A stretch of 64,000 nucleotides of DNA from contig CANGTL010000005.1 of the NCBI GenBank assembly GCA_947456815.1, forward strand, positions 16,947 through 80,946, in the 5' to 3' direction. Numbering within the stretch: the first letter of the stretch is position 1; each line of letters starts with the position of its first letter. Both the position numbers and the translations under genes were made by a program. Positions 10,182-19,874 of this stretch are shown piece by piece. This DNA is from Flavobacteriaceae bacterium. GTDB taxonomy: Bacteria; Bacteroidota; Bacteroidia; Flavobacteriales; Flavobacteriaceae. The notes under the pieces were generated by a model. That model was given only the letters and a program-made list of their open reading frames with translations, did not search any database and was not told the origin of the DNA.

Positions 10182-11864
10182 ATGTCGTTATCCAAATTAT
10201 TTCGAAAAAAGTCAGCCCATGTAATCATTCAAGAAGGTGGAGATGGAGAAGATCATTCTGGTTTGCATCGGGTTTTAACGGTTCGGGATTTAACTTTTTT
10301 TGGAATTGCAGCCATTATTGGAGGCGGAACCTTTAGCGCTATTGGAAACGCGTGCTTTTCGGGCGGTCCAGCGGTTGTGATTTTATATATCATGTGTGCG
10401 ATTGCCTGCGGATTTACCGCCATGTGTTATGCGGAGTTTGCCTCTCGTGTGCCAGTTTCTGGGAGTGCATACACCTATGCTTACGTGTCTTTTGGGGAAT
10501 TATTCGCTTGGATTATCGGTTGGGCTTTGATTATGGAGTATTCTATTGGAAACATTTATATTGCGTTTTCCTGGAGTGGCTATTTTACCAATCTATTAGA
10601 GACTTTTCATATTCACTTACCCGAATGGTTGACTATCAATTATAAATCTGCACAAGATGCTGTCATGGCAAATAAAGGAGATGAAGGGCTGATGGCTTGG
10701 CAAAATGCGCCCGTAATTGGCGGTTTGAAAATCATTTTTGATTTGCCGGCGGTGGTTATCAATCTTTTGATTACGTACTTGGTGTATCGAGGCACAAAAG
10801 AGTCAAAGAACTTTAGTAATGCGATGGTTTATATCAAGCTAGCCATCATTGCCTTAGTCATTGTGGTGGGTGCCTTTTACATCGATATTGACAATTGGAC
10901 GCCATTCATGCCTAACGGATTTAGCGGTGTTATGGGCGGAGTGTCGGCAGTTTTCTTTGCGTACATTGGCTTTGACGCTGTTTCAACTTTAGCTGAAGAA
11001 AGTAAAAATCCACAACGGGATTTGCCAAAAGGTATGATTTATTCCTTGGTCATTTGCACTGCGGTTTTTATTGTTTTGGCGCTTGTCATAACAGGAATGG
11101 TTTCTTATGAATTGCTAGGCGTTAGCGATCCATTGGCTGAAATTTTCGCTTTGAAAGGCGTAAAATGGATGTTGTTTATCGTGTCAATAGCCGCCGTGGT
11201 TGCGATGACTAGCGTGTTGTTGGTGTTTCAAATGGGACAACCGCGAATTTGGATGACGATGAGTCGCGATGGATTGATGCCTAAGAAGTTTGCAGAAATT
11301 CATCCAAAATACAAAACTCCTGGTTTTGCTACAATTGTCACCGGTTTGGTCGTGGGCATTCCCATCTTTTTTACAGATGAGAATTTCGTTCTCGATTTTA
11401 CCAGTATCGGAACTTTATTCGCTTTTGTATTGGTTTGTGGTGGAGTCTTAATGCTTTCACCTCAAAGTGAAAGTGAATTGGCAGAGCGTGCGACGAAAGG
11501 AAAATTCAGAATACCGTATATCAATGCAAAGTATATTTTTCCTGTTATTTGTCTAGGAGCTTATGGATTAGTACAATATTATTTACCTACTTTTTTTCCG
11601 AATACATTTGGGTATTCGAATGATTTTTTCGCCACTAATATCCCGATGGTCTTGTTTATTATTCTTTGTATTGTAATGTGTGTTTTGGCTTTCTTAAAAA
11701 ACCTCTCGCTCATTCCGTTATTGGGATTGGTGTCGTGCTGTTACTTATTGACCGGAATGGCGGTATCCAATTGGATGTGGTTTGGCTGTTGGTTGGTGAT
11801 TGGACTTGTGATTTACTTCGGATATAGTATCAAGAATAGCAAGTTGAATAGGAGCAAAGTCTAA
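10182..11864 (+). CDS. APC-superfamily amino acid permease
   Basis: A 560-residue transporter with about 12-14 hydrophobic helices. The first helix carries GIAAIIGGGTFSAIGNA, the unwound substrate-binding segment of APC transporters, and FFAYIGFDAVSTLAEESKNPQRDLP is the conserved helix 6-7 region. Closest by pattern to cationic amino acid transporters; the substrate is not readable. The start at 10182 (MSLSKLFRKK) is chosen over an upstream frame opening at 10098, whose extra 28 residues look like translated promoter. A TATATTTG -7 element lies at 10148-10155. Confidence 0.88.
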   Translation: MSLSKLFRKKSAHVIIQEGGDGEDHSGLHRVLTVRDLTFFGIAAIIGGGTFSAIGNACFSGGPAVVILYIMCAIACGFTAMCYAEFASRVPVSGSAYTYAYVSFGELFAWIIGWALIMEYSIGNIYIAFSWSGYFTNLLETFHIHLPEWLTINYKSAQDAVMANKGDEGLMAWQNAPVIGGLKIIFDLPAVVINLLITYLVYRGTKESKNFSNAMVYIKLAIIALVIVVGAFYIDIDNWTPFMPNGFSGVMGGVSAVFFAYIGFDAVSTLAEESKNPQRDLPKGMIYSLVICTAVFIVLALVITGMVSYELLGVSDPLAEIFALKGVKWMLFIVSIAAVVAMTSVLLVFQMGQPRIWMTMSRDGLMPKKFAEIHPKYKTPGFATIVTGLVVGIPIFFTDENFVLDFTSIGTLFAFVLVCGGVLMLSPQSESELAERATKGKFRIPYINAKYIFPVICLGAYGLVQYYLPTFFPNTFGYSNDFFATNIPMVLFIILCIVMCVLAFLKNLSLIPLLGLVSCCYLLTGMAVSNWMWFGCWLVIGLVIYFGYSIKNSKLNRSKV

Positions 11865-11871
11865 AATATAA

Positions 11872-11949
11872 TTAGCCACAACCCGAGCGAACCGAACAGG
11901 CGCAGCAATGCACGATTTGACAATAAGGAATTCGTTTATTTGTGGCTAA
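11872..11949. repeat. Palindromic intergenic element
   Basis: Ten-bp arms TTAGCCACAA (11872-11881) and TTGTGGCTAA (11940-11949) enclose a 58-bp centre containing 'cccgagcgaaccgaacaggcgcag' and 'aatgcacga'. It lies between convergent genes and may act as a terminator, but resembles the degenerate repeat at 7211-7280. Confidence 0.5.
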
Positions 11950-11958
11950 AGACTTTTT

Positions 11959-13014
11959 CTAAAGTTTTACAAACTTCTTAGTTGTTTTTCCGTTATTGGA
12001 AGAAATTTCCATAAAATACGTTCCTGTTTCTAAAGCACTTACATCAATTGAAGAAGAAGCTTCCAATTCAGAGGCTGCAAGTGTTTTGACCAATTGACCT
12101 AATGGATTGTAGATGGAAACGGATTGGATTTCGGTTTCATTATTTTTTTTAATTGTAATAAAATCGGCTACTGGATTCGGATACAAAACCATTGCTTCTT
12201 CAACAGTTTTCGAAGTTACGCTCAGCAAAACATCACAATTTGCGCCACCAAATACTTGAGTGGTTTGAGGAATAAAATACAATACACTTTCTTCACCATT
12301 ATCAACGCAAACTGTTGAAAGGTTTGGCAAATTAGAAAAATCGAAGTTGATTAGACACTCCTCGCACCAATTTTCGGATTGGACATTATTTCTCACATTA
12401 ATCGAAGTCAAATTAGGGCTGTCATTACAGTATAACCTAAAAACAGCAGTTTGGCTGCAATCTATACTAGTCAATAAGGTATATTGTGCATACAATTCTG
12501 TGAGACTCTGCATTCCGCTCAAATTAATAGAAGTAAGGGGTGTATTTCTACAATCCAGATATTCGAGATTCGGAAACTGGCTGGCATCTAGTGTCGTCAA
12601 CGAACTATAGGAACAATTCAGTGTTACTAATGTAGGCATGTATCCACTAATTATCGAAGTATTAAGATTTCCAATACTTTCAAGGCCGCCGAGCGGTAAG
12701 TTCGTAATATCTAACGTGGTTAATAAGTTGCTGCTACATCTTAAATAGCCAAGATTACTAAAAGCAGCGATTCCCTCAAGTGATGCAATACTTTTTCCAT
12801 TAACTTCAAGATATACTATAGCAGATGCTTCACTTACTTCAATCTCATCATTGTTATTAGTGTCAACATCATTGGGCGTGCCAAAAGGAATTTCACTCGC
12901 GCAAGAACTGTTAACTAAAGCATTTTTAAAATTCGCATCTGGAATGTTCACAATCTGCCCGAAAGACAAAAGGGAAATACAGATAAATAGCAAAGAAAAA
13001 TACAGTTTTTTCAT
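11959..13014 (-). CDS. Secreted leucine-rich-repeat protein with T9SS sorting domain
   Basis: A 351-residue protein: signal peptide MKKLYFSLLFICISLLSFGQ, then short leucine-rich repeats of the LTTLDxSxFPNLEYLDC type (about residues 75-225), then a C-terminal T9SS type A domain (LYPNPVADFITIKK ... GTYFMEISSNNGKTTKKFVKL). T9SS exports such proteins across the outer membrane and usually anchors them at the surface. No enzymatic domain; a binding or adhesion role is inference. The start at 13014 is preferred over 13035 because the signal peptide begins there. Confidence 0.85.
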   Translation of the reverse strand: MKKLYFSLLFICISLLSFGQIVNIPDANFKNALVNSSCASEIPFGTPNDVDTNNNDEIEVSEASAIVYLEVNGKSIASLEGIAAFSNLGYLRCSSNLLTTLDITNLPLGGLESIGNLNTSIISGYMPTLVTLNCSYSSLTTLDASQFPNLEYLDCRNTPLTSINLSGMQSLTELYAQYTLLTSIDCSQTAVFRLYCNDSPNLTSINVRNNVQSENWCEECLINFDFSNLPNLSTVCVDNGEESVLYFIPQTTQVFGGANCDVLLSVTSKTVEEAMVLYPNPVADFITIKKNNETEIQSVSIYNPLGQLVKTLAASELEASSSIDVSALETGTYFMEISSNNGKTTKKFVKL

Positions 13015-13426
13015 AACAAGAAGTTTTAGCTCCATAAAGTTACTTTATTAATTTTCAATAATCTAACTTTTCATTTCCATTCAATGTTAAATAATCAAAA
13101 CATAACAAATGCATCTTACTTTGAATTCGATGGTTTTCAAGAAGAATTCAAATAAAATCCGCTGAAATTTTCTCTTCAACGGACTTTAAACAATCTGATT
13201 ATTGATTACTTGTACTAAAAAAATATTAGGACACGGATTGTATAGATTTATACAGATTAAAACGGATAATCTATCTGATGACAATTAAAATTTGCTCAAC
13301 CTGTGTCATCTGTGTGCGATTTTTTGTTAATTGGTTCACGAAGCGGACTGTCATATTAAATAATTTACGACATGTAATTTACGATTTAAGTCCCAGAACC
13401 AACAACCCACAACCCACAACCCAACC
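13015..13426. other. Intergenic region with 'acagattaaaacggat' repeats
   Basis: No gene seen. From about 13205 to 13320 the sequence is built of short variants of 'cggattgtatagatttatacagattaaaacgg' and 'gtgtcatctgtgtgcg', a degenerate repeat also hinted at 7380-7410. From 13395 it ends in 'aacccacaacccacaaccc' tandem units running up to the stop of the next gene. Confidence 0.55.
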
Positions 13427-14629
13427 CTACAAAACCCCCAATTCCAACATACATTCCTTCATCGCCAAATACGTTCTTTCCATATCATTATCCAAACCAA
13501 TCGAGAAGCGAATCAAACCATCGGTCAATCCCATCTCAGCTTGCTCTTCCAAAGGAATCTCACTCGACGTTGACGTTCCCGGCGCACTAAATAAAGTTTT
13601 ATAAAATCCCAAACTCACCGCCAAATAGCCTAAGTTGCGCGCTTGCATCAATTCCATCAATTCGTTGGCTTTGTCTAAAGTTCCCACATCAACTGTCATC
13701 ATTCCCCCAAAACCATATTCGGGATTGATCATGTTTTTATACACTTCATGACTCGGGTGACTTGCCAATCCCGGATAAACAGTCTTTAATCCATCTTTTT
13801 CAAAACGCTCCGCCAAATACTGTGCATTATGACTGTGCTGTTTCATACGAATGTGCAAAGTGCGTAAATTTTTCATCACAGAGGCCGAACGCAAACTATC
13901 CATCGTTGGACCCAATAGCATGCTCGCGCCGTTGTTGACATCTTTCAAACTATGGATGAATTCCCGCGACGCACAAGTAACTCCGCCAACCGTATCGCTA
14001 CTGCCGTTAATATATTTCGTCAAACTGTGAATCACAATATCAGCGCCTAATTTCGCAGGTGCTACTGATAAAGGCGAGAACGTATTATCAACAACTAGTT
14101 TAATGTTATGCTTTTTCGCAATCTTCGCCAAACTAGCAATGTCCGCCACTTCCAGCAACGGATTGCTCACGGTTTCACAATACAAAACTTTGGTGTTGGG
14201 CATAATGGCAGCTTCAACGACGTCTAATTTCGTGATGTCGACAAAAGTCGTTTGAATCCCAAATCGTGTGGTAAAGTTTTTCAAAAACGCGTAGGTTCCG
14301 CCGTAAATCGTTCTGCTCGACACTACATGATCTCCATTCCCGCACAATTGCAACAACGTCGGTGTAATCGCTCCCATGCCTGATGCCGAAACATTCGCAG
14401 CTTCGGTGCCTTCCATGGCTGCCATCGCCTTGTCTAAATACAAATTGCTAGGTGAGGAGTGACGCGAGTACAAATAGCAACCTTCGGCGTTGCCTTCAAA
14501 CGTGTCGAACATGGTTTTGGCGGAGAGAAACGTATAGGTTGAACTGTCCGATATCGATGGGTTTACGCCTCCAAATTCACCGAAATATTGCAAGTCTTGA
14601 ATGCGATCTGCTGGATTAAAATCTTTCAT
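13427..14629 (-). CDS. Cys/Met-metabolism PLP-dependent enzyme (trans-sulfuration family)
   Basis: A 400-residue fold-type I PLP enzyme of the cystathionine gamma-synthase / gamma-lyase / methionine gamma-lyase group. Schiff-base Lys is K205 in VIHSLTKYINGSSD; ETVSNPLLEVADI and VVDNTFSPL supply cofactor contacts. The Cys that typifies methionine gamma-lyase after the active-site Tyr is Gly here (YGGTY, residues 109-113), so the reaction is left open. The start at 14629 (MKDFNPADRIQ) is the family start; the ATG at 14668 adds 13 unlike residues. It is divergent from an Lrp-family gene that may control it. Confidence 0.85.
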   Translation of the reverse strand: MKDFNPADRIQDLQYFGEFGGVNPSISDSSTYTFLSAKTMFDTFEGNAEGCYLYSRHSSPSNLYLDKAMAAMEGTEAANVSASGMGAITPTLLQLCGNGDHVVSSRTIYGGTYAFLKNFTTRFGIQTTFVDITKLDVVEAAIMPNTKVLYCETVSNPLLEVADIASLAKIAKKHNIKLVVDNTFSPLSVAPAKLGADIVIHSLTKYINGSSDTVGGVTCASREFIHSLKDVNNGASMLLGPTMDSLRSASVMKNLRTLHIRMKQHSHNAQYLAERFEKDGLKTVYPGLASHPSHEVYKNMINPEYGFGGMMTVDVGTLDKANELMELMQARNLGYLAVSLGFYKTLFSAPGTSTSSEIPLEEQAEMGLTDGLIRFSIGLDNDMERTYLAMKECMLELGVL

Positions 14630-15063
14630 ATTGTTTTTTTTAGGAGCTATTCCCGCTTTTCGTTGCAATCTTTTTTGTTTTTGTCACCCCGAGCGCAGTC
14701 GAGGGGCTTTTGCCAAAACAAAAAAGGATTTCCACTGCTATCGGGGCTAGGGCTGTTGATTTATGATTAATAATTATCTATCAAAGCAACAATTTATAAA
14801 ACATAAAAACAATATATTGCGTTTTATTTAGATTTAAAAACTATATTATGATAAAATTTTAGTTTATTTGTCATATAAAAGTAAACAAATAATAATTTTA
14901 TAGAATATTTAAAATCTTAAATTCCAAATTCCACCCGAGGCGCAGCCGAACGGAGCGAAGCTAAATCCTAAATCCTAAATTCCAAATTCCAAATTCCAAA
15001 TTCCAATTTCCAAAACAGACAACCTATAACTTACAACTTACAACTTACAACCCACAACCCACC
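14630..15063. repeat. Repeat-packed divergent intergenic region
   Basis: Contains 'gtcaccccgagcgcagtcgagggg' (14684-14707), an AT-rich 100-bp core, 'cccgaggcgcagccgaacggagcgaag' (about 14933-14960), tandem 'aaattccaaattcc / taaatcctaaatcc' units to about 15010, and 'acttacaacttacaacccacaaccc' directly before the lrp ATG. Any regulatory site for the flanking genes should lie in the AT-rich core (14765-14920). Confidence 0.6.
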
Positions 15064-15516
15064 ATGGACAACATCGACAAAAAACTCCTCACACTCCTCC
15101 AAACCGACTGTAAAAAAACAACGAAAGAATTATCGCTTAAACTGAATCTTTCCGTAACCGCAGTCTACGAGCGCATCAAGAAACTCGAGCGCGAAGGCAT
15201 CATCGACAAATATGTGGTTTTGCTCAACCGCAACAAAATCAACAAAGGATTTGTGGTGTTTTGCCACATCAAACTCCTGCAACATTCCCGCGATTTCTTG
15301 ACGACTTTCGAAAGTCAAGTCGTAAAACTCGATGAGGTTTTAGAGTGTTTTCACGTCAGCGGCGATTACGATTACATCCTCAAAATTTGCGTCAATGATA
15401 TGGAAGAATACCGCGAATTTATGGTCACTAAACTCACCACATTGCACCACATCGGCAGCACACATAGCACGTTTATGATTGGGGAAGTCAAGAATACAAC
15501 GGTGTTTCAACTGTAA
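15064..15516 (+). CDS. Lrp/AsnC-family transcriptional regulator
   Basis: A 150-residue regulator with an N-terminal HTH (KELSLKLNLSVTAVYERIKKLEREGII) and a C-terminal RAM ligand-binding domain (FHVSGDYDYILKICV). Such proteins sense amino acids and control their metabolism. Divergent arrangement with the trans-sulfuration enzyme gene suggests that gene as target, with methionine or cysteine as a plausible effector; this is inference. The ATG follows 'acaaccc' repeats almost directly, leaving little room for a conventional leader. Confidence 0.9.
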   Translation: MDNIDKKLLTLLQTDCKKTTKELSLKLNLSVTAVYERIKKLEREGIIDKYVVLLNRNKINKGFVVFCHIKLLQHSRDFLTTFESQVVKLDEVLECFHVSGDYDYILKICVNDMEEYREFMVTKLTTLHHIGSTHSTFMIGEVKNTTVFQL

Positions 15517-15557
15517 GTTAGTGACTATTGAATTTTTTAGTAATTGTTTTAGTTGGT

Positions 15558-16010
15558 TTATTCATCAGGTTCGTGTGGATATCTTTTTATGCTTAGATAA
15601 AAATAGATGAGATAGAAGATAAAAACTGAAAATAAATTACTAATCATAATGCCAATAAATCCGCCGCCGTAGATAAATAATACGGAAAATAGAATAAAAA
15701 GCGTATTGGCAATTAACGCTTTTGTAAGCGCTTTTTCTCGCAAAACATTCAGGTGTTCTCTTTCGTTTTTTTCTTTTGAAAATACAATGAGTCCAAAACC
15801 AACAATAATAAGGATAAGGATAATTTCATCAATAATATTGGTTTTTGTAATGCTAAAATATCGGTTTTCCAAAAAAACAGAAATTACAGCAAAAACGTTA
15901 GTAGTGCAATTGAGATTAAATTTTAGATAGAGAACTAAAAATACAATTCCAACAAGAACTAAGATAATTCCAATAGTTTTAAAATAATGGGGTAAAAGAA
16001 AATTCTTCAT
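15558..16010 (-). CDS. Small integral membrane protein of unknown function
   Basis: A 150-residue protein with four hydrophobic segments (about residues 12-32, 55-78, 95-115 and 118-140) and charged loops (FSKEKNEREHLNVLREKAL). No family recognised. The middle basic/acidic loop probably faces the cytoplasm. Flanked by unrelated genes. Confidence 0.6.
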   Translation of the reverse strand: MKNFLLPHYFKTIGIILVLVGIVFLVLYLKFNLNCTTNVFAVISVFLENRYFSITKTNIIDEIILILIIVGFGLIVFSKEKNEREHLNVLREKALTKALIANTLFILFSVLFIYGGGFIGIMISNLFSVFIFYLIYFYLSIKRYPHEPDE

Positions 16011-16098
16011 CGCCGTGAAATTAAATTTAAAAAATCAATTGGGTAGAGCTAAATGCGCACTACCCAATTGAAAAATTGCAAATTAGACTAACTGTCAA

Positions 16099-16755
16099 TT
16101 AATTTTGTGCACTTGAATAGATGGGGTAGGTGGCTTGTGTGCCATCTTCAAAGTCAACTTTTACGCCGACCATCCCAAATCTATGGTTTGCGATATAAGT
16201 AATTTTACTAATACCACTAACCCTGCTCGCTTCGTTTACTGTTGTTTCCACCTGAATGGTTTTAATCAAATAAAAACCATAAGGATAATCATCAACCCCT
16301 GTTTTACTTACCACTTTTCGAACTTTACCAGATGTAGCGGTAGTAAAAGTATCGCCAACGGAAGCGTCATATTTGACCAAAACCCCAGCATATGGACCGG
16401 TAATGCATTTAATCCCATCTGTTGTTTGTTGGATTTGCAAGTCGCTAATTGAAGCGGAATCACCGTTAATGACTACTCCAGGGAAATTGGATATCATATT
16501 TTTAATTAATGGATTAGTAACCGTCGCCTGCGCAGAATAACTTGAAATTCCATTTTCTAGGGAAGTAACGACCGCAGAAAAGTCACTTACGCCGGCAATT
16601 TCAGATGAACTTGAAGACACAGTTACACCAGCTAAACCCATTGCAGATTGACTCCCTGTTAGATCATTGGAATTACTATTATCAGACGAATTACTACAGG
16701 ACATATTTAGTACTCCTAGAGTAAAAAAAACCAACAATTTTAATACATTTTTCAT
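16099..16755 (-). CDS. Putative lipoprotein of unknown function
   Basis: A 218-residue protein with a lipoprotein signal peptide (MKNVLKLLVFFTLGVLNMSC, lipid-attachment Cys at 20) followed by a Ser/Asn-rich linker. The C-terminal half is beta-rich with KITYIANHRFGMVGVKVDFEDGTQATYPIY. Not recognised as a known domain. Outer-membrane or surface location is likely from the signal and the Ser/Asn/Asp-rich residues after the Cys. Confidence 0.65.
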   Translation of the reverse strand: MKNVLKLLVFFTLGVLNMSCSNSSDNSNSNDLTGSQSAMGLAGVTVSSSSSEIAGVSDFSAVVTSLENGISSYSAQATVTNPLIKNMISNFPGVVINGDSASISDLQIQQTTDGIKCITGPYAGVLVKYDASVGDTFTTATSGKVRKVVSKTGVDDYPYGFYLIKTIQVETTVNEASRVSGISKITYIANHRFGMVGVKVDFEDGTQATYPIYSSAQN

Positions 16756-16996
16756 GATATTTAAATTTAAAGATTACTACCATAAAGGTACGAAATAGCG
16801 AATTTCAAACCTACAAATAGCCTTCGTAATTGACTTAAAATCCGCTTAAGATGATTGATAAAAGCACGGTATTTCTTGTCTAATTTTGCAACGTGTTACC
16901 CCTGATTTTGGACTACTCACTACCGAAATTTTGGTGCATCAAATACAAGACATCTTTTTTAGTTATTTTTATCTGAGAACAATCAACAAAATACTT

Positions 16997-17004
16997 TAAA
17001 TTTG
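16997..17004 (+). promoter_or_regulatory. -7 element TAAATTTG of lpdA
   Basis: Matches the Bacteroidota -7 consensus TAnnTTTG and lies 40 bp before the lpdA ATG. No clear TTG -33 partner at the expected spacing, only a T-rich stretch. Confidence 0.4.
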
Positions 17005-17043
17005 TGCATCAATTTTAAAAATCACTTCAATACATAAGATTCT

Positions 17044-18447
17044 ATGAGTTCATTTGACGTTGTCATTATAGGTTCAGGTCCAGGCGGATATGTGTCTGCC
17101 ATTCGTTGCGCCCAATTGGGTTTCAAAACCGCCATTATCGAGAAATATTCCACATTAGGAGGCACTTGCTTAAACGTTGGATGCATTCCTTCTAAAGCAT
17201 TGTTAGCTTCTTCGCATCATTATGAAGAATTGCAGCATTTTGCAGATCACGGAATCGAAGTTTCTGGCAATGTCAAAATCAATTTGGAGAAAATGATCGC
17301 GCGCAAACAAGCGGTGGTGGATCAAACATCTGGAGGCGTTAAATTCTTAATGGACAAAAATAAAATCACGGTTTTCGAAGGTCTAGGTTCTTTTGTAGAC
17401 AAAACGCATGTTGCCATTGCTAAAGCCGATGGAACTTCAGAAACCATCGAGGGTAAAAATATCATTATTGCGACAGGTTCAAAACCATCCAATTTGCCTT
17501 TTATCAAACTAGACAAAGAAAGAATCATCACTTCTACAGAAGCTTTGAAATTAAAAGAAGTTCCAAAACACCTCGTTATTATTGGTGGCGGCGTGATTGG
17601 AATTGAACTCGGACAAGTTTATTTGCGTTTGGGAGCACAAGTATCAGTAGTTGAATTTATGGATCGGATCATTCCGGGAATGGACAGTTCACTTTCGAAA
17701 GAACTGACTAAAGTCTTGAAGAAACAAGGCATGAAGTTCTATGTGTCACATAAAGTAAAATCAGTAGAACGTAAAGGAAAGGCGATAACAGTACAAGCGG
17801 AAACGCCTAAAGGAGAAGTGATTTCTCTCGAAGGAGATTATGCGTTAGTATCTGTTGGCCGTCGTCCATATACTGACGGATTAAACGCAGACAAAGCTGG
17901 CGTAAAAATATCAGACCGAGGAATGGTAGAAGTCAACGATCATTTGCAAACCAACGTCCCAAATATTTACGCCATTGGTGATGTTGTTCGTGGTGCGATG
18001 TTAGCACACAAGGCTGAAGAAGAAGGAGCGATGGTTGCTGAAATTATTGCGTGTCAAAAACCACATATCGATTACAATTTAATTCCAGGAGTAGTTTATA
18101 CTTGGCCTGAAGTTGCTGCTGTCGGAAAAACAGAAGAGCAACTCAAAGAAGCTGGCGTTGCTTTTAAATCAGGAAGTTTTCCTTTCAAAGCTCTAGGACG
18201 TGCTCGTGCTGGTGGTGATTTGGATGGGTTTGTCAAAATACTTGCTGATGCTAAAACAGATGAAGTATTGGGCGTTCACATGATCGGAGCTCGATGTGCA
18301 GATTTAATAGCAGAAGCCGTTACCGCAATGGAATTCAGAGCTTCAGCGGAAGATATTTCAAGAATGAGTCATGCGCATCCAACTTTTGCGGAAGCCATCA
18401 AAGAAGCCGCATTAGCTGCTACAGATAATCGGGCGTTACACGTTTAA
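17044..18447 (+). CDS. lpdA: Dihydrolipoyl dehydrogenase
   Basis: A 467-residue FAD enzyme that reoxidises the lipoyl arms of 2-oxo-acid dehydrogenase complexes with NAD+. N-terminal GSGPGGYVSA binds FAD; the redox disulfide is C42/C47 in GGTCLNVGCIPSK; IIGGGVIGIELGQVYLRLG is the NAD site. C-terminal HAHPTFAEAIKEA supplies the His-Glu pair. The E1/E2 genes are not next to it. Full length. Confidence 0.96.
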   Translation: MSSFDVVIIGSGPGGYVSAIRCAQLGFKTAIIEKYSTLGGTCLNVGCIPSKALLASSHHYEELQHFADHGIEVSGNVKINLEKMIARKQAVVDQTSGGVKFLMDKNKITVFEGLGSFVDKTHVAIAKADGTSETIEGKNIIIATGSKPSNLPFIKLDKERIITSTEALKLKEVPKHLVIIGGGVIGIELGQVYLRLGAQVSVVEFMDRIIPGMDSSLSKELTKVLKKQGMKFYVSHKVKSVERKGKAITVQAETPKGEVISLEGDYALVSVGRRPYTDGLNADKAGVKISDRGMVEVNDHLQTNVPNIYAIGDVVRGAMLAHKAEEEGAMVAEIIACQKPHIDYNLIPGVVYTWPEVAAVGKTEEQLKEAGVAFKSGSFPFKALGRARAGGDLDGFVKILADAKTDEVLGVHMIGARCADLIAEAVTAMEFRASAEDISRMSHAHPTFAEAIKEAALAATDNRALHV

Positions 18448-18464
18448 TGCCACAAAAAAAGCTT

Positions 18465-19874
18465 ATGAAAAGAATTTTATTATTTGGATTTTTAGTTGCG
18501 GCAAGTTTTTCTCAAGCACAAACACCTTGTACCAATGGTTTCGCGGGAATTTATCCGTGCAACAATGTTGACTTGATGGCGCACCTCGATTTTCCTCAAA
18601 TCGGCGGAAATAATAGTACCAGAGGTAGCGGCTGTTGGGGTTGGACCGATCCATTAACCAACAAAGAATACGCCTTAATGGGTTGTTCGACTCACACCGC
18701 CTTTGTAGATATTACCAATCCAAGTGCGCCAATTTATCTAGGAAAATTGAATGCAAATAATAATTCTTCAAGCATTTGGAGAGAACTAACAGTTTATAAC
18801 AACCATGCGTACATTGTTAGTGAAACATCCGGGCACGGTTTGCAGATTTTTGATTTAACAAGATTGAGAAACGTGACGACTCCGCAGACTTTTACTGTTG
18901 ATAATAGATATACTGGATTTGGAAATTGCCATACCGTTTCTATTAATCCAGCCACAGGATTTTTGTATTGTGATGGAACGAGTACTTTCAACGGCGGACC
19001 GCATGTGCTGGATCTTCAAGATCCGTTAAACCCGACTTTTTCATTTGGTTATGCTGTAGAAGAGTATACCCATGATGCGCAAATAATTGTTTATGACGGA
19101 CCTGATCCCGATCACCAAGGAAAAGAGTTGTTTATTGGTGCCAACGAAACCAAAGTAGTGATTGTTGATGTCACTGATAAACAAAACCCAACGACGATTT
19201 CAACTTTTTTCTATAGCAACACCGGCTATACGCACCAAGGTTGGTTAACATCAGATAAGAAGTATTGGATTTTGGGCGACGAGTTAGATGAAATAGATTT
19301 TGGATTCAACTCGAAGTCAATTATTATCGACATGACCGATTTAGATAATCCTGTTCTAAAAGGCGAGTATACTGGTGCAACCGAAGCAATCGATCACAAT
19401 GGTTTTGTGCGTGGAAACGAGTTCTTTTTAGCAAATTATACTGCTGGCTTAAGAATCCTAAACACGGCATCAATTGAAAGTACGAACACGATGACTGAGA
19501 AAGGATTTTTCGACACTTTTCCAGATGATGATTCGGCACAGTTTAATGGTGCATGGAACAATTACCCATTTTTTCCTAGCGGAACCATTATCATTAGTGA
19601 TATTGATAGCGGACTTTTCATTGTAAGAAAAAATGCGCTCCTAGCAAGTGAGACCTTTATTGCAGATGACTATAAAATATACCCAAATCCAGCTTCTAAT
19701 TACTTCAAAGTTAATTCAGGGATCGCAGTCGAATCTGTCATTTTATACGATTTATTAGGGAAAGCGGTGAAAGCTTTCAATAAATCAGAAAGTTATGATG
19801 TTTCAGACGTGCAAAAAGGATTGTATTTTGTAAAGATTAACAACGATTTTACGAAGAAGTTACTTGTACGATAA
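18465..19874 (+). CDS. Choice-of-anchor B family secreted protein with T9SS sorting domain
   Basis: A 469-residue secreted protein. After the signal peptide (MKRILLFGFLVAASFSQAQ) comes a beta-propeller of LVIVD-like blades (HAYIVSETSGHGLQIFDLTRL, FIVRK) as in the choice-of-anchor B family. A T9SS C-terminal domain follows (YKIYPNPASNYFKVN ... GLYFVKINNDFTKKLLVR). The start at 18465 begins the signal peptide; the upstream ATG overlaps the lpdA stop. Its stop overlaps the next ATG (TAATG), coupling it to the following lipoprotein. Confidence 0.85.
   Translation: MKRILLFGFLVAASFSQAQTPCTNGFAGIYPCNNVDLMAHLDFPQIGGNNSTRGSGCWGWTDPLTNKEYALMGCSTHTAFVDITNPSAPIYLGKLNANNNSSSIWRELTVYNNHAYIVSETSGHGLQIFDLTRLRNVTTPQTFTVDNRYTGFGNCHTVSINPATGFLYCDGTSTFNGGPHVLDLQDPLNPTFSFGYAVEEYTHDAQIIVYDGPDPDHQGKELFIGANETKVVIVDVTDKQNPTTISTFFYSNTGYTHQGWLTSDKKYWILGDELDEIDFGFNSKSIIIDMTDLDNPVLKGEYTGATEAIDHNGFVRGNEFFLANYTAGLRILNTASIESTNTMTEKGFFDTFPDDDSAQFNGAWNNYPFFPSGTIIISDIDSGLFIVRKNALLASETFIADDYKIYPNPASNYFKVNSGIAVESVILYDLLGKAVKAFNKSESYDVSDVQKGLYFVKINNDFTKKLLVR

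Noticed and set aside
13427..14629. Naming the PLP enzyme methionine gamma-lyase (mdeA/megL)
   Set aside because: The hallmark Cys is Gly, so only the family is supported.
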